DNA of 64,000 bases from Isoetes taiwanensis (GCA_021234155.1 JAJEKV010000047.1:4849637-4913636), one strand, 5' to 3'; shown: positions 10,579-21,892, counted from the stretch's first letter. Notes: generated by a model not told the origin, from the sequence alone. A program made the numbers and translations.

Positions 10579-11566
10579 CAATCTAAATGCTATATCTAAT
10601 AGCTAGAGTTATGGATTCCTATTACTACAAGATTCAGCAAGACATCAATTGTTGAGAACTTATCTACTGAACAAGATAGAGAAGATCTACCCTTAAACAT
10701 ATTAAAACATTTAACATCCTACATCCTACATTAAACATACTAAAACATTTAACATACTAGAACTGAATAGCAACTAACCTGGAGGTCATTGACGTTTCCG
10801 GATCTGCCATATCAGAGAATGCGCCTGAAGAATTTGGACAAGTGCCCTGAATAACTGGACAAGTCCGACAAGCTCGGAGAATCGGACAAGCGCTGACCGA
10901 AAAATGAAGACGAGCGCCACTAGAATGAAGCCAAGCGCCTGAAGAATGAAGCCGAGCGCCTAAGAACGAAGCCGCGCGCCAGAAGAATGAAGACAAGGGC
11001 TAAGCGGCTGCAAAAGAAAGACAAGCGGCCAAGCTGGCAACTGCTGCTATCGACTAAGGAACCTCCTGACAGCAGACAGCGAAAGGCGCCCATTATACGG
11101 GCGGGCAAATTCAAATTTCAAATTTGAGCAGGCGGGCGGCGCAGACACTAGCGGGATGACTCAAAATTTATAATGGCGAACGTGCGGAAGAAACGGACGG
11201 GCGGGAAAATTCAAATTTTTTAAAATTTGTAGAGACGGACTGGCGGGCGGGAAAAATCGAAATTTTAAAAATTTCCAGAAACGGACGGGCGCGCAAATTT
11301 GAAGAGACGGGCGGGCGGGTTTTCCCCCGACTTTTCTTTCCCCCGACTTTTCTTTTCTTTTCTTTCCGTCCAATTTTTATTTTCAATTTCATTGTTCTTT
11401 TCTCCCGCCTCCGCCTTAGCCTTCATGGCTTCGGCGCCAAGCCTTTTGCTTACACTCTCTCTCCTATTCAAGCATCTTCTCTCTCTGGCGCTCGTTGATC
11501 CCGGAGCTTCGGAAAAAAAAGTGGAGTAGGATTTATACGGTCCCCAGACGTTTATACTTTTATACA
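10579..11566. other. upstream region of the palindrome-associated gene
   Basis: There is no long gene here. Between 10870 and 10990 a GAATGAAGCC(A/G)AGCGCC word repeats several times. From 11170 to 11360 GGGCGGGCGGGAAAA-type tracts alternate with AAATTT tracts. The region directly precedes a probable first exon at 11567 and may hold its promoter and 5' leader (CT-rich from 11330 to 11470). This is inference from position. Confidence 0.4.
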
Positions 11567-11657
11567 ATGGCGCAATCTTCGATCAAAATCCAGGAGCCAG
11601 GCTCAGGTTAGTAACTGTTGTTTCTATTCTTATCGATTTGTAGTGTCTTAGGTAACT

Positions 11658-12045
11658 GAAATGGCGCGGCCGCGCCATTTCATTATGAGAGGGTGGGCTT
11701 GTAGCAGCCTTTCTCTTTCAGTGTATGAAATGGCGCAGGTGCGCCATTTCCATAATGTCTGTTCATGTTCTTGTAGAAGCGGACCCATAGAAGAGCAAAT
11801 GGCGCGCAGTCGCTTTATTTAATCTAAATGGCACATCGTGCCATTTGCTTTTCGAACAAAGGACCCATAATAGAACAAATGGCGAAAAGTAAAATGTGCC
11901 ATTTGCCATTTAGACTAAATGGCAAATGGCGCATTTAGAAATTAGTTATTAGGTGACATTTGCGCCATTTAGCTTTTACATAATAGAGCAAATGGCGCAC
12001 CGCCATTTAGTCTAAATGTCGTTTGCTGTTTTAACTTTCTAGCAC
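11658..12045. repeat. palindrome cluster 2, within the first intron
   Basis: There are perfect or near-perfect 24-bp palindromes at 11658-11681 (GAAATGGCGCGG plus its reverse complement) and 11727-11750 (one central mismatch). Further degenerate sites such as AAATGGCACATCGTGCCATTT follow to about 12045. The cluster lies between the probable exon 1 donor at 11607 and the acceptor at 12078. Confidence 0.9.
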
Positions 12046-13661
12046 ATGGCCATTTGTCTCACCATGCTTACCATGCAGCGGCTAGTGCGCCGAAGAAATG
12101 GAACGTGGTGACATCGAGGACCATAGTCCTCACTGGAAGGTCTTGGTGTATGGAGATCGTTAGAGCCATACCCTTGATCAAGGCGACCCAACCAAGGGAG
12201 ACAAGAGGCGAGAACTTTGCCTCCTTGTCAAATCAGGTACAAGTGAAGAAGGAGCCTCAGCCGTGGCCCAGATGGGCATCATTGTCAACATGAGGGAAGT
12301 CAAGAAACAAGGAAGACTTGACTTTCTTGGTTGCACAGTGGAAGATCCGGTCACTGGCACCATTGATCTCTATTGCATGGATTGGCAGTGCTACGAGCCT
12401 GCAATGATGGAGTCCAGCATGAAGGACCAAGCACTGTCGGCCAAGAAAAAAGGTTGGCCGCTGCCATCTTATGAGTCCAGAGAGCAAGCAGATATCAAAG
12501 GCACGGTAGAGATCCTCAAAGGATTCGGTATTCTGCGAGCGGCAATGGACATGTCCAAAAACTCCGTGTCCTACATTGTAAGAGTTTAAGATCTCGTGCA
12601 ACATGCCGCCAGTAATGGATAGCAGATGGGCCGGGAGATGAGAGAGAAAATGTGTAAAAACTAAACAAGCCACCAAAGCTGGCAAAGGAACAAAAACAGG
12701 TGGAGGTGGTGAAGTACAAAGGGAGACAGAACAAGAAGAAGGACGAGACGTTGAGAAAGGGGAGGACTATATGGATGAGAAGAGGGATGAGACTGATGCT
12801 CACAAACATGATTCTCCGTGAAGTCCACCGAGAAGCCTGGCCGATGTGAAGCCCGGCCGATAGTGACCGCGACTATTAGTGACAATAAGGAGGCTACAAA
12901 GCACGAAGAAATGTAGCATCCCATGCCAGATAGCACTCCAAAGAAAGAGAAAGCCGTAAACCAAAGCACGATAAGGGCCGTGAAATTACGTAAGATTGCG
13001 ATCTTCAAGTGCCCGAGGAACTAAAGATGGACCGTGATGAAGAAGAAGAAATGGCAGAGGAAACACTAAAGAAAATACAAAAGCACGGCCATATGTTCCC
13101 CCTTGGAGTCACATACACCAGAAGAATATCTATCTGGGATCTAGAAGAGGCCCCACCTAACATGACCGCCAGGGTTATTAACCCCGAACATGTTAGGAGG
13201 CTCTGCAAATCATTTGCTGAGGATCCACATCCTGTATTCACTCCAGCAGATGTAGTGCCCTTTGATCCGGATACAAAGGAGTTGCTGAGCTGGTCACAGG
13301 AATCTGATCTGATTCGGAAAAGATTTTATATTATCAATGGTAATCATTCGGTCGCTGCTGCTTCGCTGGTGTGCATAAGTTGGGGACAGAGGATGCTAGA
13401 GCTGAGCTCAGCAAGATCTATGTCTATAGAATATGCAGAGTTCTTTCAGGAGAGATCAGTGACCTGGACCTTCTTCACCGTAAGTGTGGATGTGAATGAT
13501 ATAGTAGCAAAGACCGCCTTCAAGGAACCATATGTGGATCGATCCACCATCTTCGCAAGCGCATTACCGTGAATGCGAAGACCAGCCCCCGGCCGGTAAA
13601 GGGATATCAAGAAGTGACGAGTACAAGGTACGTTTACGTCTCCTTACCCATACATTTATCG

Positions 13662-13737
13662 AAATGGCGCAGCTGCGCCATTTGATGTAAATAGCGCAGC
13701 TGCGCCATTTGATATAAATAGCGCAGCTGCGCCATTA
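13662..13737. repeat. palindrome cluster 3, within the 159-bp intron
   Basis: Three copies of the 22-bp palindrome lie at 13662-13683, 13689-13710 and 13716-13737, a strict 27-bp period, giving an iteron-like array. The first is perfect; the others carry AAATAGCGCAG on the left arm. The array fills half of the intron 13628-13786. Confidence 0.95.
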
Positions 13738-15412
13738 GATGTAAATAGCAACATTTGGAATTCTAAAATCGCCAGTTCTCTTGCAGCACTACCTTGAAAT
13801 GGCAGACAAGATTTTGAGGGGCAAACACACGAAGGATGTCAATCGGTTTGTCTTCATGCCAGATGATGTCTATGCACTCTTCCGCCAGATGTGGAACAAA
13901 TGGAGGAAGGGAGAACTTAAGGATAACAGGGGTCAAGCTATAGTAATCAATTTTGCCAAAGACAAAGATTACTTCAGTGACAACTACCTTAGATGCATGA
14001 GGGGCTTGGACTATGATGATTGTAGAAAGGTCCTCGAAGAAGCATTAAGCGGGGATATATACGTCAAAGTCACCTCAGATTACAAAGGCGATAATTTCTT
14101 CAAGACGAGGGCGCAGAACTTAAGAGTACTTGCTTACATGAAGAAGGAGATACTGCACTTCATTGCAGATCAAATTGGCACTAAGTACAAGAAATTCGAG
14201 GACCTACAGAAAGCCACAGACCACTTCTCAGATAAAGCACTTCTGGCTTGGGGGGTATGCCACCATAAGTGGGTGCAGGAAGGAATACTCAAAGAGGGAG
14301 TTCATGGTAACATGCCATTCTCCTTGTCCAGGTCCATTCGAAAAATCCTTCAGCCTGAAACAGAAAAGGACCTGCCAAGATGGTTTGTGGAGCATGTCAC
14401 TGCCGGGGGGATTCCGAACGAACGTGCAGTTCTACCTGCCAGCATGATATGTTTAGATGCAAGGCAGCTTACTCCAATTTGGAAAAGTGAGATCAGAATC
14501 AAGATTCTTCGATAATGTCTCAAAGATGACAGATGTAGAGACATACCGATTCTATGTTTCACGGGCCGAGCATAAACTTACCGCTTGCCGGTGCACTTGA
14601 AAGACTAGAATCCAGGTCAAGAGTGTTTGTAGGAATCTATGAAGAGGAGACTGGAGCTACTGTGTGGTTCAGAATCAAAGAGCCACAAGCTCTTCTATTT
14701 GCTACGAGGATTTCGCACGCATCGAGAGCCCCGACGTAAGACTCGGACCTTAGGCTATTTGGCGACCATCCTAGAAAGCTCCCGCGAAATTCCTCCTATT
14801 CCTAAGGAAGCATCGGAAGTGAGGGCTTATGTTATGGCTAAAAACTCATGCAAGACAAGGTTTAAGTGGAGTTGGCGTGGTATGGAAGGAGAATATCCGG
14901 TGCATAAACAGATTGGTCCGCAAGAATCGCGTTCTACCTTGTTGATAAGCTCGCCCTCAAGGTAACATCATACTAGATTTCTTCTCTGGTGGAGCCTTCT
15001 CTAGGGCATCCCTTCATGTAGGAAGAATCAGTGTGACATACGAGCATGAGTTAGGAAAGATGAAATGCGTAGCGGGCATTCTGGGTAGGGTCGAGAACGT
15101 CATGTACCCCTGGCTTGACCCAAAGGCCATTGACCAACGCCAACGGGAAGTCTTGACTTTGCAAGATGTTGAATCTCAGAAGGGGGCAGACGAAGAAGCT
15201 TCTCATCCAGAGAAAGGTGAGACGTCGGGCACAGGTGGAGCAGAGCAGGATCAAATTGACCGCAGTAAAATTAACCTGGATGATTATGAGAAACTCTCTG
15301 ATGAACACTTCGCCAATGATTATTAAAAAAAAATCTGTATTTTGAAAAATTGTATCTTATATTTCTATTTATATATATCTACATGGCCTTCTGAAAATAT
15401 GTATTATCTATA

Positions 15413-15650
15413 GCAAAATGGCGCGAGAGCACTATTTGCTTGGTCTTCACGTTCACGCAAATAGCGCGCCTGCACTATTTGCTCGTTCTACACCTTGAAG
15501 TAAATAGCGCGCCTGCACTATTTGCTTGCTTTCACGTTCAAGCAAATAGCGCGCCTGCACCATTTGCTTCCTTTCACGTTAAAGCAAATAGCGCGTTTGC
15601 GCTATTTGCTTTGTGGTTATTTCTAAGTTAAAGGAGCGGCCGCGCCATTT
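15413..15650. repeat. palindrome cluster 4, downstream of the gene
   Basis: Four to five units of about 42 bp each carry a site of the form AGCAAATAGCGCGC...GCACTATTTGCT, followed by a TTCACGTTCA spacer. A last site at 15633-15651 has GGAGCGGCCGCGCCATTT. Relative to the other clusters the core has shifted to AAATAGCGCGC. It begins about 90 bp after the gene's stop codon. Confidence 0.9.
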
Positions 15651-16389
15651 TGTTTGCTTGCTAGGCACTTTTTGGCAATTCAATATCTGCTTTTGTGGTT
15701 CTCGGGCCGCTTTTCCTCATACTTTCCAAGTAAATGGCGCCATACTTCTCTTCCTGACAACTAAAACCGCGCTGTTTTATATTAAATGTAGCGGTTTTTG
15801 CATGATAACTGGTTTCTTTTTAAGCAAATAGTGCCATATCTAGCCATAAATGTGTGATAAAACAGGGAAGAAACTGATTTCATGAGAAATTGGAATCACG
15901 AAATTTCCAACTTTAATGAAACTCTGCTTCATATTGTAATAAACTATGATAAATATGCACGGCGTATTCGACTCGCCGTTTTTTTGAATCGAACCCCCTT
16001 TTGGGAGCCGACACTATGGATTGGGGGAAATTATGGACAGTGGGGTTTTACCCCTCGCCACACACCAGGGGAGCGCGGGCACGCCCCCCCCCCCTGGTTC
16101 CATGATTCCAGCCCACCAAAATGACACATGCACAGAAATACAGGAATACAGGACTACAAAAGATGCAGAGATACAGAAGTTCAGAACGGACGAAATACCA
16201 ACGTAATCAATGCAGACAGGCATCTACCCAACTAATCAGCCTCGAAAAAACCCGAAAGGATCAACCTTGGGCAACAGACGAAAGGAGTTGAATGACAATA
16301 AAAAGAAACGGACGGAATTAATTATGACCTTTTGAATTTTAAATTTCAAATTAGAACGGTAATTATGAATAAAAATACCGTTTAGAAGC
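15651..16389. other. spacer before the LINE, no gene seen
   Basis: Scattered half-palindromes fade out by about 15850. A run of 14 Cs starts at about 16085, a place where sequencing length errors are likely. The LINE to the right may begin anywhere from about 16130 onward; no sharp 5' end is recognisable. Confidence 0.4.
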
Positions 16390-16510
16390 AGGAAATATAT
16401 AGTCTTGGGGAGAGATGACGGCTATCGTACAAGTGAGAGTCTAGCACGAGCGCACTGCCTAGAACCACCACAGAGTTTCTCTGCACAGAAATCTCTTGCA
16501 AACGAAAGCT

Positions 16511-17590
16511 ATGGCCGACAGTATCAACAGCAGCCAGCAGAGGAGATCGGACGCGACAAGAGCCCCGGTGAGCCAACAGGACCTTAGGGACTTCCTGGCA
16601 CAGATGGATAAGCGGCTAGAATCAAAGATCCCGAACTTGGATGCACTCAACGCATTGGCTGAAACGTGCAACAGCAACAAGATAGCCATCACTAGCATGG
16701 ACGTGAGAGTAGGAGGGGTGGAGAAGATGAACGAGGAAATGCAGCGCAGAATGGACGAGATCGAAGAAGAGAAAGCAAAGATCCTGCAAAGGTTGGTTGA
16801 ATTAGAGAAATCAAATGTTGAGCTGGATGCATGGGAGTCATTTGATAGGATAAAGCCACATTTAATGGAATATGAGGAGCAAAATAAAATTAAGCATGAT
16901 GTTAGGCTAATTGGGATAGCAGAGAGGCCTAACGAGGATATATATCGAGTTACTGCAGAAGTGATAGAGACGGTGTTCAAGGAACACAGGGGCGTCATCG
17001 TCAAAGCCCTCCGATCAGGCCAATGGAGGGGGAGATCGAGGCACATAAACCTGACATTGAGGGACATGGCAACCAAGGAAAGGATCCTACGGATGGGATC
17101 CAGATTGAGGAATGGAATCAAAGTACAGGAGTCATTAACGGTGATGCAGAGACAGGGGCTACACAGGGAATTGGCCAAAGCCAGGGAGCTGAACCAAGCA
17201 GGGATACAAGCGGGGGTCAAGAATGGCAAGGTCTACATACACAAGAGGGTAAGAGAGCAAGCGACTCAACCGCAGGAGCAGACAGCTGGGTTGCAGGGGA
17301 TAGCAAAATCAACGGAAGCAGAGAAGGAAAACATACACCCCCTAAAGTCCATACAACAGGGGCTGGAGAACAGACTGCAGGGGGGAGCACTAAGAGCAAT
17401 CACGGTAGAAGGGAACCAGAACAGAGCAATAGGAAGAAGTGAAAGCGGGGGAAACGAAGAGCGAGCAATACAAGCAGGGTTCGGAGGGCCAACCCCGACA
17501 ATGAAGACCAGGGGAAGACCAAGGAAAACGGGCAATGGTACAGAAAACATGGAGACCCCGAAGGAGCAACCTCGGGGGAAAAGACGCTGA
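16511..17590 (+). CDS. LINE ORF1 protein
   Basis: The frame encodes about 359 residues. The ATG at 16511 is preferred over an upstream TTG. A polar N-terminus is followed by a heptad-rich coiled coil (around VEKMNEEMQRRMDEIEEEK) and then a region like the RNA-binding core of L1-type ORF1 proteins (HDVRLIGIAERPNED ... RSRHINLTLRDMATKERIL ... NGKVYIHKR). The C-terminus is basic and Gly/Gln/Arg-rich. Such proteins trimerise through the coiled coil and coat the LINE RNA. It is intact. The ORF2 frame is already open for about 150 bp before this stop, so the two overlap. Confidence 0.7.
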   Translation: MADSINSSQQRRSDATRAPVSQQDLRDFLAQMDKRLESKIPNLDALNALAETCNSNKIAITSMDVRVGGVEKMNEEMQRRMDEIEEEKAKILQRLVELEKSNVELDAWESFDRIKPHLMEYEEQNKIKHDVRLIGIAERPNEDIYRVTAEVIETVFKEHRGVIVKALRSGQWRGRSRHINLTLRDMATKERILRMGSRLRNGIKVQESLTVMQRQGLHRELAKARELNQAGIQAGVKNGKVYIHKRVREQATQPQEQTAGLQGIAKSTEAEKENIHPLKSIQQGLENRLQGGALRAITVEGNQNRAIGRSESGGNEERAIQAGFGGPTPTMKTRGRPRKTGNGTENMETPKEQPRGKRR

Positions 17591-20423
17591 CACTATGGTA
17601 CTGGAACTGTACCGGGTACCCATGGGATGATGGAGAAAGACTAGAAGGTGCCCACGGCTGCGACATAATATGCTTAGCGGAGACATGGGAGCATAACGTT
17701 AAAAGGTTGCCAGAGGAGGAAGGATACCAGCTGTTCACATGCTGGAAAGACAGAGATTTCAAGAAAGGGAGGGGGAGTGCAGGTCTGGCTTGTTATATAA
17801 AGAATAGTGCAGCTAACAATGCATGTATGTTACATTCAGATATCAATAAAAGATATATGGTTTTGAATATCCAATTGAAAAACAAACAAGAGGTAGTTCT
17901 GATAATTACATATTACCCGCCAAACAGTGATAAGCTAGAATTGCTGGAACTGGGAGAGAATATAACGAAATGGAAGGAGCAAGGACCAATGATTATAGTA
18001 GGAGATCTAAATGCCAGAACCAGACAGGAACAGGCACAAAGTACACACACGGATGAGAAAGATGGTCAGATAGTGTACACAGCGAGGACACAGGAATGGC
18101 AGAGGGATACAGAAGATAAGACAGAGGTCAATGCTAGAGGTGAATTATTGTTGGAAGTCTGCACGGCAACAGGGATGATCATAGCTAATGGCGTGAAAAA
18201 ATGGAGGGGATCGGGAGGTTTTACGAGCCAAAACACACATGGTAAGAGCATAGTAGATTATATAATTTTGAACGACCAAGCAGCGGAAAAGATAGAAGGG
18301 CTGATGCTACAAGAATGGCCGACTGGGAAAAGGGAAAGCCATAGACCGATTAAATTAACAATCAGACTGGATGGGACGCCACAAAAAGATAGCACAGAAA
18401 GAAAGGAGGATAATAAAGACAGGGTGAGGATTCAATTCCAGGAGAAATACGCAGAAACCTTCACCCAAATGATCAGGGAGGAAATGGGAAAATGGGATTG
18501 GGGAAAACACAATGCAAGTGATAATGGGAACACCCTAAATGACATCGTGGTAAGGGTAGCAACAGATGTGTTTGGGAAAAGGATCAAAACCGGGAAGAAC
18601 AGGGCATTCAGAGCTTCAGTATGGTATGATGACGAGTGTAGAGAACACAAGAGGAAAATAAGAAAACACAGGGGAAAGGAGACATACCGGGAAGAAAAGG
18701 CAGCATACATAAGATTACTGAAGAAGAAAAGATACAATAACCTGCTACAGCACCAATGGTACATGGGAAAATTGCTGAAAAAACAGCCCCGAAGATTTTG
18801 GAGAGGATTAAAAACAAAGGAGGGGGTAGCAATATGAAAGCAAGGAACGAACAAGATGGCATTGGAACCGAGGGATGGGAGAGCTACCTGGACAAATTAT
18901 ATAAGACGGGGGCACCTCCGGTACCAATACCAATACAGCATGACCCGGACAAACCATGCTTCAACATGCTAGAAGTAATGCTAGCCCTAAACAGGATGGC
19001 TAATCATAAAGCACCGGATCTATACGGCCTGACCGTGGAACTGCTGAAGTGTGCTGAGACAGAAATTGGCAGACAGGTTACAGACATTTTCAATGGCATC
19101 ATACATACAGGACTCCCAGACAGATGGACATACAACAGAGTCATACCTCTACATAAAGCAGGAAATAGAAAAGATCCAGGGAACTATAGGACGATAATGG
19201 TAAGCTCGATTTTCGCAAAATGGTTTGGAAAGGTATTGGATAACAAACTAAAGAAATGGGCAGAAGAAGGAAATATGAGAGCACAAGGGCAAGCAGGGTT
19301 CAGACCGGAGCACTCAACCACAGATCACCTCGTGACCCTTCGGATATTAATAGAGCAGAACAAAGTGCAGGGAAGGAAAATAATCTGTTGCTTTGTAGAT
19401 TTCAGAAAAGCGTTTGATACAGTCCCGAGAGAGAAGCTGCTAAAAAGACTGATGGACATGCAAGCCCCGAGAAATATGGTAGGATCGATCGCAAGACTGT
19501 ACCACAAGGTGTATGCTAAGATGGAACAGGAAGGACAGCCGATAATCTGTGACACCGGTGTAAAGCAGGGCTGCCCGTTATCCCCAACTCTGTTTGGAAT
19601 ATACATAGATGCACTACAGGGATACATAGCAGAACAGCAAGGGGACGAGTATGCCCCCATACTAGGAGACACGAAGGTACCGATAATGCTATATGCGGAT
19701 GATCTCAGTATGATGGCAACAAAAAACAAAGGAATGCACAGACTGCTCAAAATTCTAGAACAATTCTGTGAGGATACAGGGCTGACAGTGAATCTAGCAA
19801 AAACTAAGATAGTCATCTTTGGACATAAGAACAGGCATAAACCTTTCAGATATAAAGATAAAGAGATAGAGGAAGCAACATAATACAGATATCTAGGTTA
19901 TGATGCGCATGGCACAGGGAAATGGGCCAAAGGAGCTAACGCCAGATTCCAATCAGCTATAGGAAGCTACTTTAACATGAAAAACTTCTGTAACAGAAGT
20001 AGAATAACTGATTGGGACATCAAATGTTATCTATTCAGTGCAGCGATAGCCACCACTCAGTTGTACGGAGCAGAAGCATGGGGGCCAGGTTTAACAGAAA
20101 GAAACTGGGAAAAGCAGGAAGGAATTCTTAGGCAATGGCACAGACAGGAATTCAGGGTAAGGACAAACACGCCGCTGACAATAATGGTCCTCGAAACATG
20201 GCAAAAACCGATGGAAGTGAGAGCATGGGAGAGAACCATAAGGTACCTGCTCAGAGACAATGCGGGAGACATAAAAGGGAAACTGTCCAGCATTGCAATC
20301 ACCGAATCAGCAAAATCACACATCCTCGAAAGCATTGGATGGTTCGAGAGAGGTGGCAACATGGACCGTGCAGATGGGATTAAACCCGAAAGTGACCTAA
20401 TAGAAGAGGGGCAATTGGAATGA
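17440..20423 (+). pseudogene. LINE ORF2: APE-type endonuclease and reverse transcriptase, two lesions
   Basis: The frame opens near 17440 without its own early ATG. The endonuclease shows WNCTGYPW, ICLAETW, VGDLNAR (a catalytic Asp/Asn) and ESHRPI (the SDH-type end motif). The frame stops at 18837 and continues in another frame that is open from 18756. There the reverse transcriptase shows FVDFRKAFD (motif A), GVKQGCPLSPTLF (motif B) and YADDLSM (motif C, the catalytic YADD). A TAA at about 19881 interrupts the protein once more before the last part (19884-20423). The enzyme would nick target DNA and prime reverse transcription on it. With one frameshift and one stop this copy is inactive but young-looking. 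The lack of an initiator suggests ORF2 is made by frameshifting or reinitiation after ORF1. Confidence 0.8.
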
Positions 20424-21142
20424 GGAGGGGCGAACATAGCGACAAGAGCATGGCTGCAAAGACATGCAGGACCCAAGACATCGCTCGCATACAAGTTTTA
20501 ATCCAGATCAACAAGTAGGATACCAGATATCTTAGGGATAACATATTGGGGAAAAACAGAAGGGACATAATTGGTCGATTCGGGATGGGAAGTCATGATC
20601 TAAGAATCGAAAAAGACGGTGGAGAGGGGTAAACAAGGAGGACAGGGGATATACGAAACTGTGTGGAGGGGGGAGAATAGAGGATGAGAACCATATGATT
20701 AATGACTGCCCGATCTACGGAGACATCAGGGACAAATATAGAAATATAAGGTGGGGGGAACCAGTCCACAGGCTGATGAAGATGACGAAGAATCGTTACT
20801 GGGATTTGGCGTGACGCGATCCAAAGAATGACCACCGCATTACGAGAAGTACACAGTGAAAGAGGGCTTGTAATATGATCTGTACAAAACAGGTCATATA
20901 GCCTCACACAAATTGCTCAGCTAAAAGCTGATTGATAACGACGCACCACTGCACGGCCAAGAAGCCGAGGTAAAGCGGGATGCTGGTATTAAAAGAAAAA
21001 AGTCAGCCTTCAGAAAAGGCTACATTATAACAGCGTGATGTGCTAGTAGCACCCTTTTAGGGAGCTCGCCCATGCTACACAAGTCCAGGGGCCTTACGGC
21101 ACAAGGGACATTAATGTATTCTATTCTATTCTATTCTATATT
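20424..21142 (+). other. LINE 3' region and (TTCTA)n tail
   Basis: There is no open frame. The part from about 20925 (CAGCTAAAAGCTGATTGATA...) to the TTCTA repeats is shared with 58380-58605, including TTCAGAAAAGGCTACA and GGGAGCTCGCCCATGCTACA. It is thus the conserved 3' end that the reverse transcriptase recognises. GGGAGCTCGCCC can form a small palindrome. Confidence 0.7.
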
Positions 21143-21164
21143 TTGCTCGGCTATCCTGCCTATT

Positions 21165-21333
21165 ATCGGACTATACGATGCAAGTGTTTGGACGATTTCT
21201 TTGGCCACAAGTAACATGTTGTGAACTTGACAATTGCCCCATGACTTATTTCATCCATAAGCCCTTATGCAGAAGGGATAATGCATTATTTGACCACAAA
21301 CATGAATGCTTGAAACTAAATATCTACCTCTTT
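21165..21333. repeat. dispersed repeat, copy 3
   Basis: This matches 1-130 with a few substitutions, and its right half (GACCACAAACATGAATGCTTG...) matches 4105-4143. It follows the LINE tail by about 20 bp. Confidence 0.85.
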
Positions 21334-21452
21334 AAAAGATATCATAATTATGTGCGCCCTAGGCTAATGTATTGGGTTGTAAGTGAAATTGTGATTGAAT
21401 ACCCATCAACATGCTTCTCCTGTTGCTCAAATGAATGTTCATAATCAGTTAC

Positions 21453-21875
21453 TCAGTTACTTGTCTTCCCAATACTCGTTTCATAGGAAAGAGAAATGTT
21501 CGCGGCGGTGGCCGCCGCGATACACTTCTTGTAAATTATAAGGTTGCATTGTAAAATTACATAATCTAATGTTGTTAGGCAGAAGTTGAAAGCGTGTAAA
21601 TAATAAGGTAGCAATGCATGATCTGGGTTGGCGGTCACTAGCGGCGGATTTTCAGATGGTGGTGGATGAGCAGGTGGAGGATCTCTAGGTAATGGAGGTG
21701 GCTGGGCATTACTGGGAAGAAAACCATAGAGTAGAGCAATCTGCTCTAATTTGTACTGGTAATCCTCTGGGGATGTAGGCTGTGGCAGTGCTATCTGGGT
21801 AGCGATGAAATCGGCAGTTCTTAGGGCCTGCTGATATTGCTCTTCAGAGATATTGTAATGGTGTGCCATCGTCAC
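21453..21875 (-). CDS. truncated Gag N-terminus of a Ty3/gypsy element
   Basis: A frame of about 140 codons starts at ATG 21875 (or 21869), 18 bp downstream, in element sense, of a tRNA-iMet-type primer binding site and an LTR. This is where Gag should begin. It contains a proline-rich stretch (PPPLPRDPPPAHPPPSENPP) and then a hydrophobic segment. No capsid or zinc knuckle region is present before the stop at 21453, so it is a 5' fragment of Gag. Identification rests on position; the sequence itself has no diagnostic motif. Confidence 0.5.
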   Translation of the reverse strand: MTMAHHYNISEEQYQQALRTADFIATQIALPQPTSPEDYQYKLEQIALLYGFLPSNAQPPPLPRDPPPAHPPPSENPPLVTANPDHALLPYYLHAFNFCLTTLDYVILQCNLIIYKKCIAAATAANISLSYETSIGKTSN

Positions 21876-21892
21876 AGGTCTAAGATCGGGCT

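Larger units (their letters stand above)
11567..15326 (+). pseudogene. intron-containing gene with a ParB-like motif and a methyltransferase-like C-terminus, decayed
   Basis: A likely exon 1 (11567-11606, ATGGCGCAATCTTCG...) ends at CTCAG|GTTAGTAAC. The next exon begins after ACCATGCAG at 12079 and runs to about 12570 with one frame slip near 12250. A charged linker spans 12600-13000. Residues from 13009 give RVINPEHVRRLCKSF and then FYIINGNHSVAAAS, the two-box pattern of the ParB/sulfiredoxin-like fold. A clean GT-AG intron of 159 bp (13628-13786) joins DEYK to HYLEMADK. A long frame of unknown nature follows to 14515, then broken frames. From 14964 to 15326 one open frame reads IILDFFSGGAFSRASL and VTYEHE, like motif I and the following acidic residue of a class I methyltransferase, then an acidic tail. 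Several frameshifts show decay, though splice sites remain. In phages ParB-like and methylase domains often occur together; here that pairing is inferred. Confidence 0.5.
16390..21142 (+). mobile_element. LINE (non-LTR retrotransposon), nearly full length
   Basis: Two ORFs (RNA-binding-type ORF1, then endonuclease plus reverse transcriptase ORF2) are followed by a 3' untranslated region and a short (TTCTA)n tail at about 21119-21140 instead of poly(A). The 3' end of about 210 bp recurs in a non-autonomous copy ending near 58605. The clade is uncertain: an APE-type endonuclease and no visible RNase H point to an L1/RTE/Jockey-type layout. The 5' limit is approximate. Confidence 0.8.

Noticed and set aside
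13662-13737. CRISPR-like array
   Set aside because: The repeats are palindromes with five-base spacers and lie in a spliceosomal intron of a plant gene; there are no cas genes.
10297-15650. Endogenous giant-virus insertion
   Set aside because: ParB-like and methylase-like motifs raised the idea, but spliceosomal introns and the absence of any viral hallmark gene argue against it within this window.
16459-17229. Minus-strand frame of 256 codons
   Set aside because: It is the shadow of the LINE ORF1 on the opposite strand; the plus frame has coiled-coil and RNA-binding features, this one has none.
19325-19816. Minus-strand frame of 163 codons
   Set aside because: Antisense to the reverse transcriptase core of LINE ORF2; no independent support.
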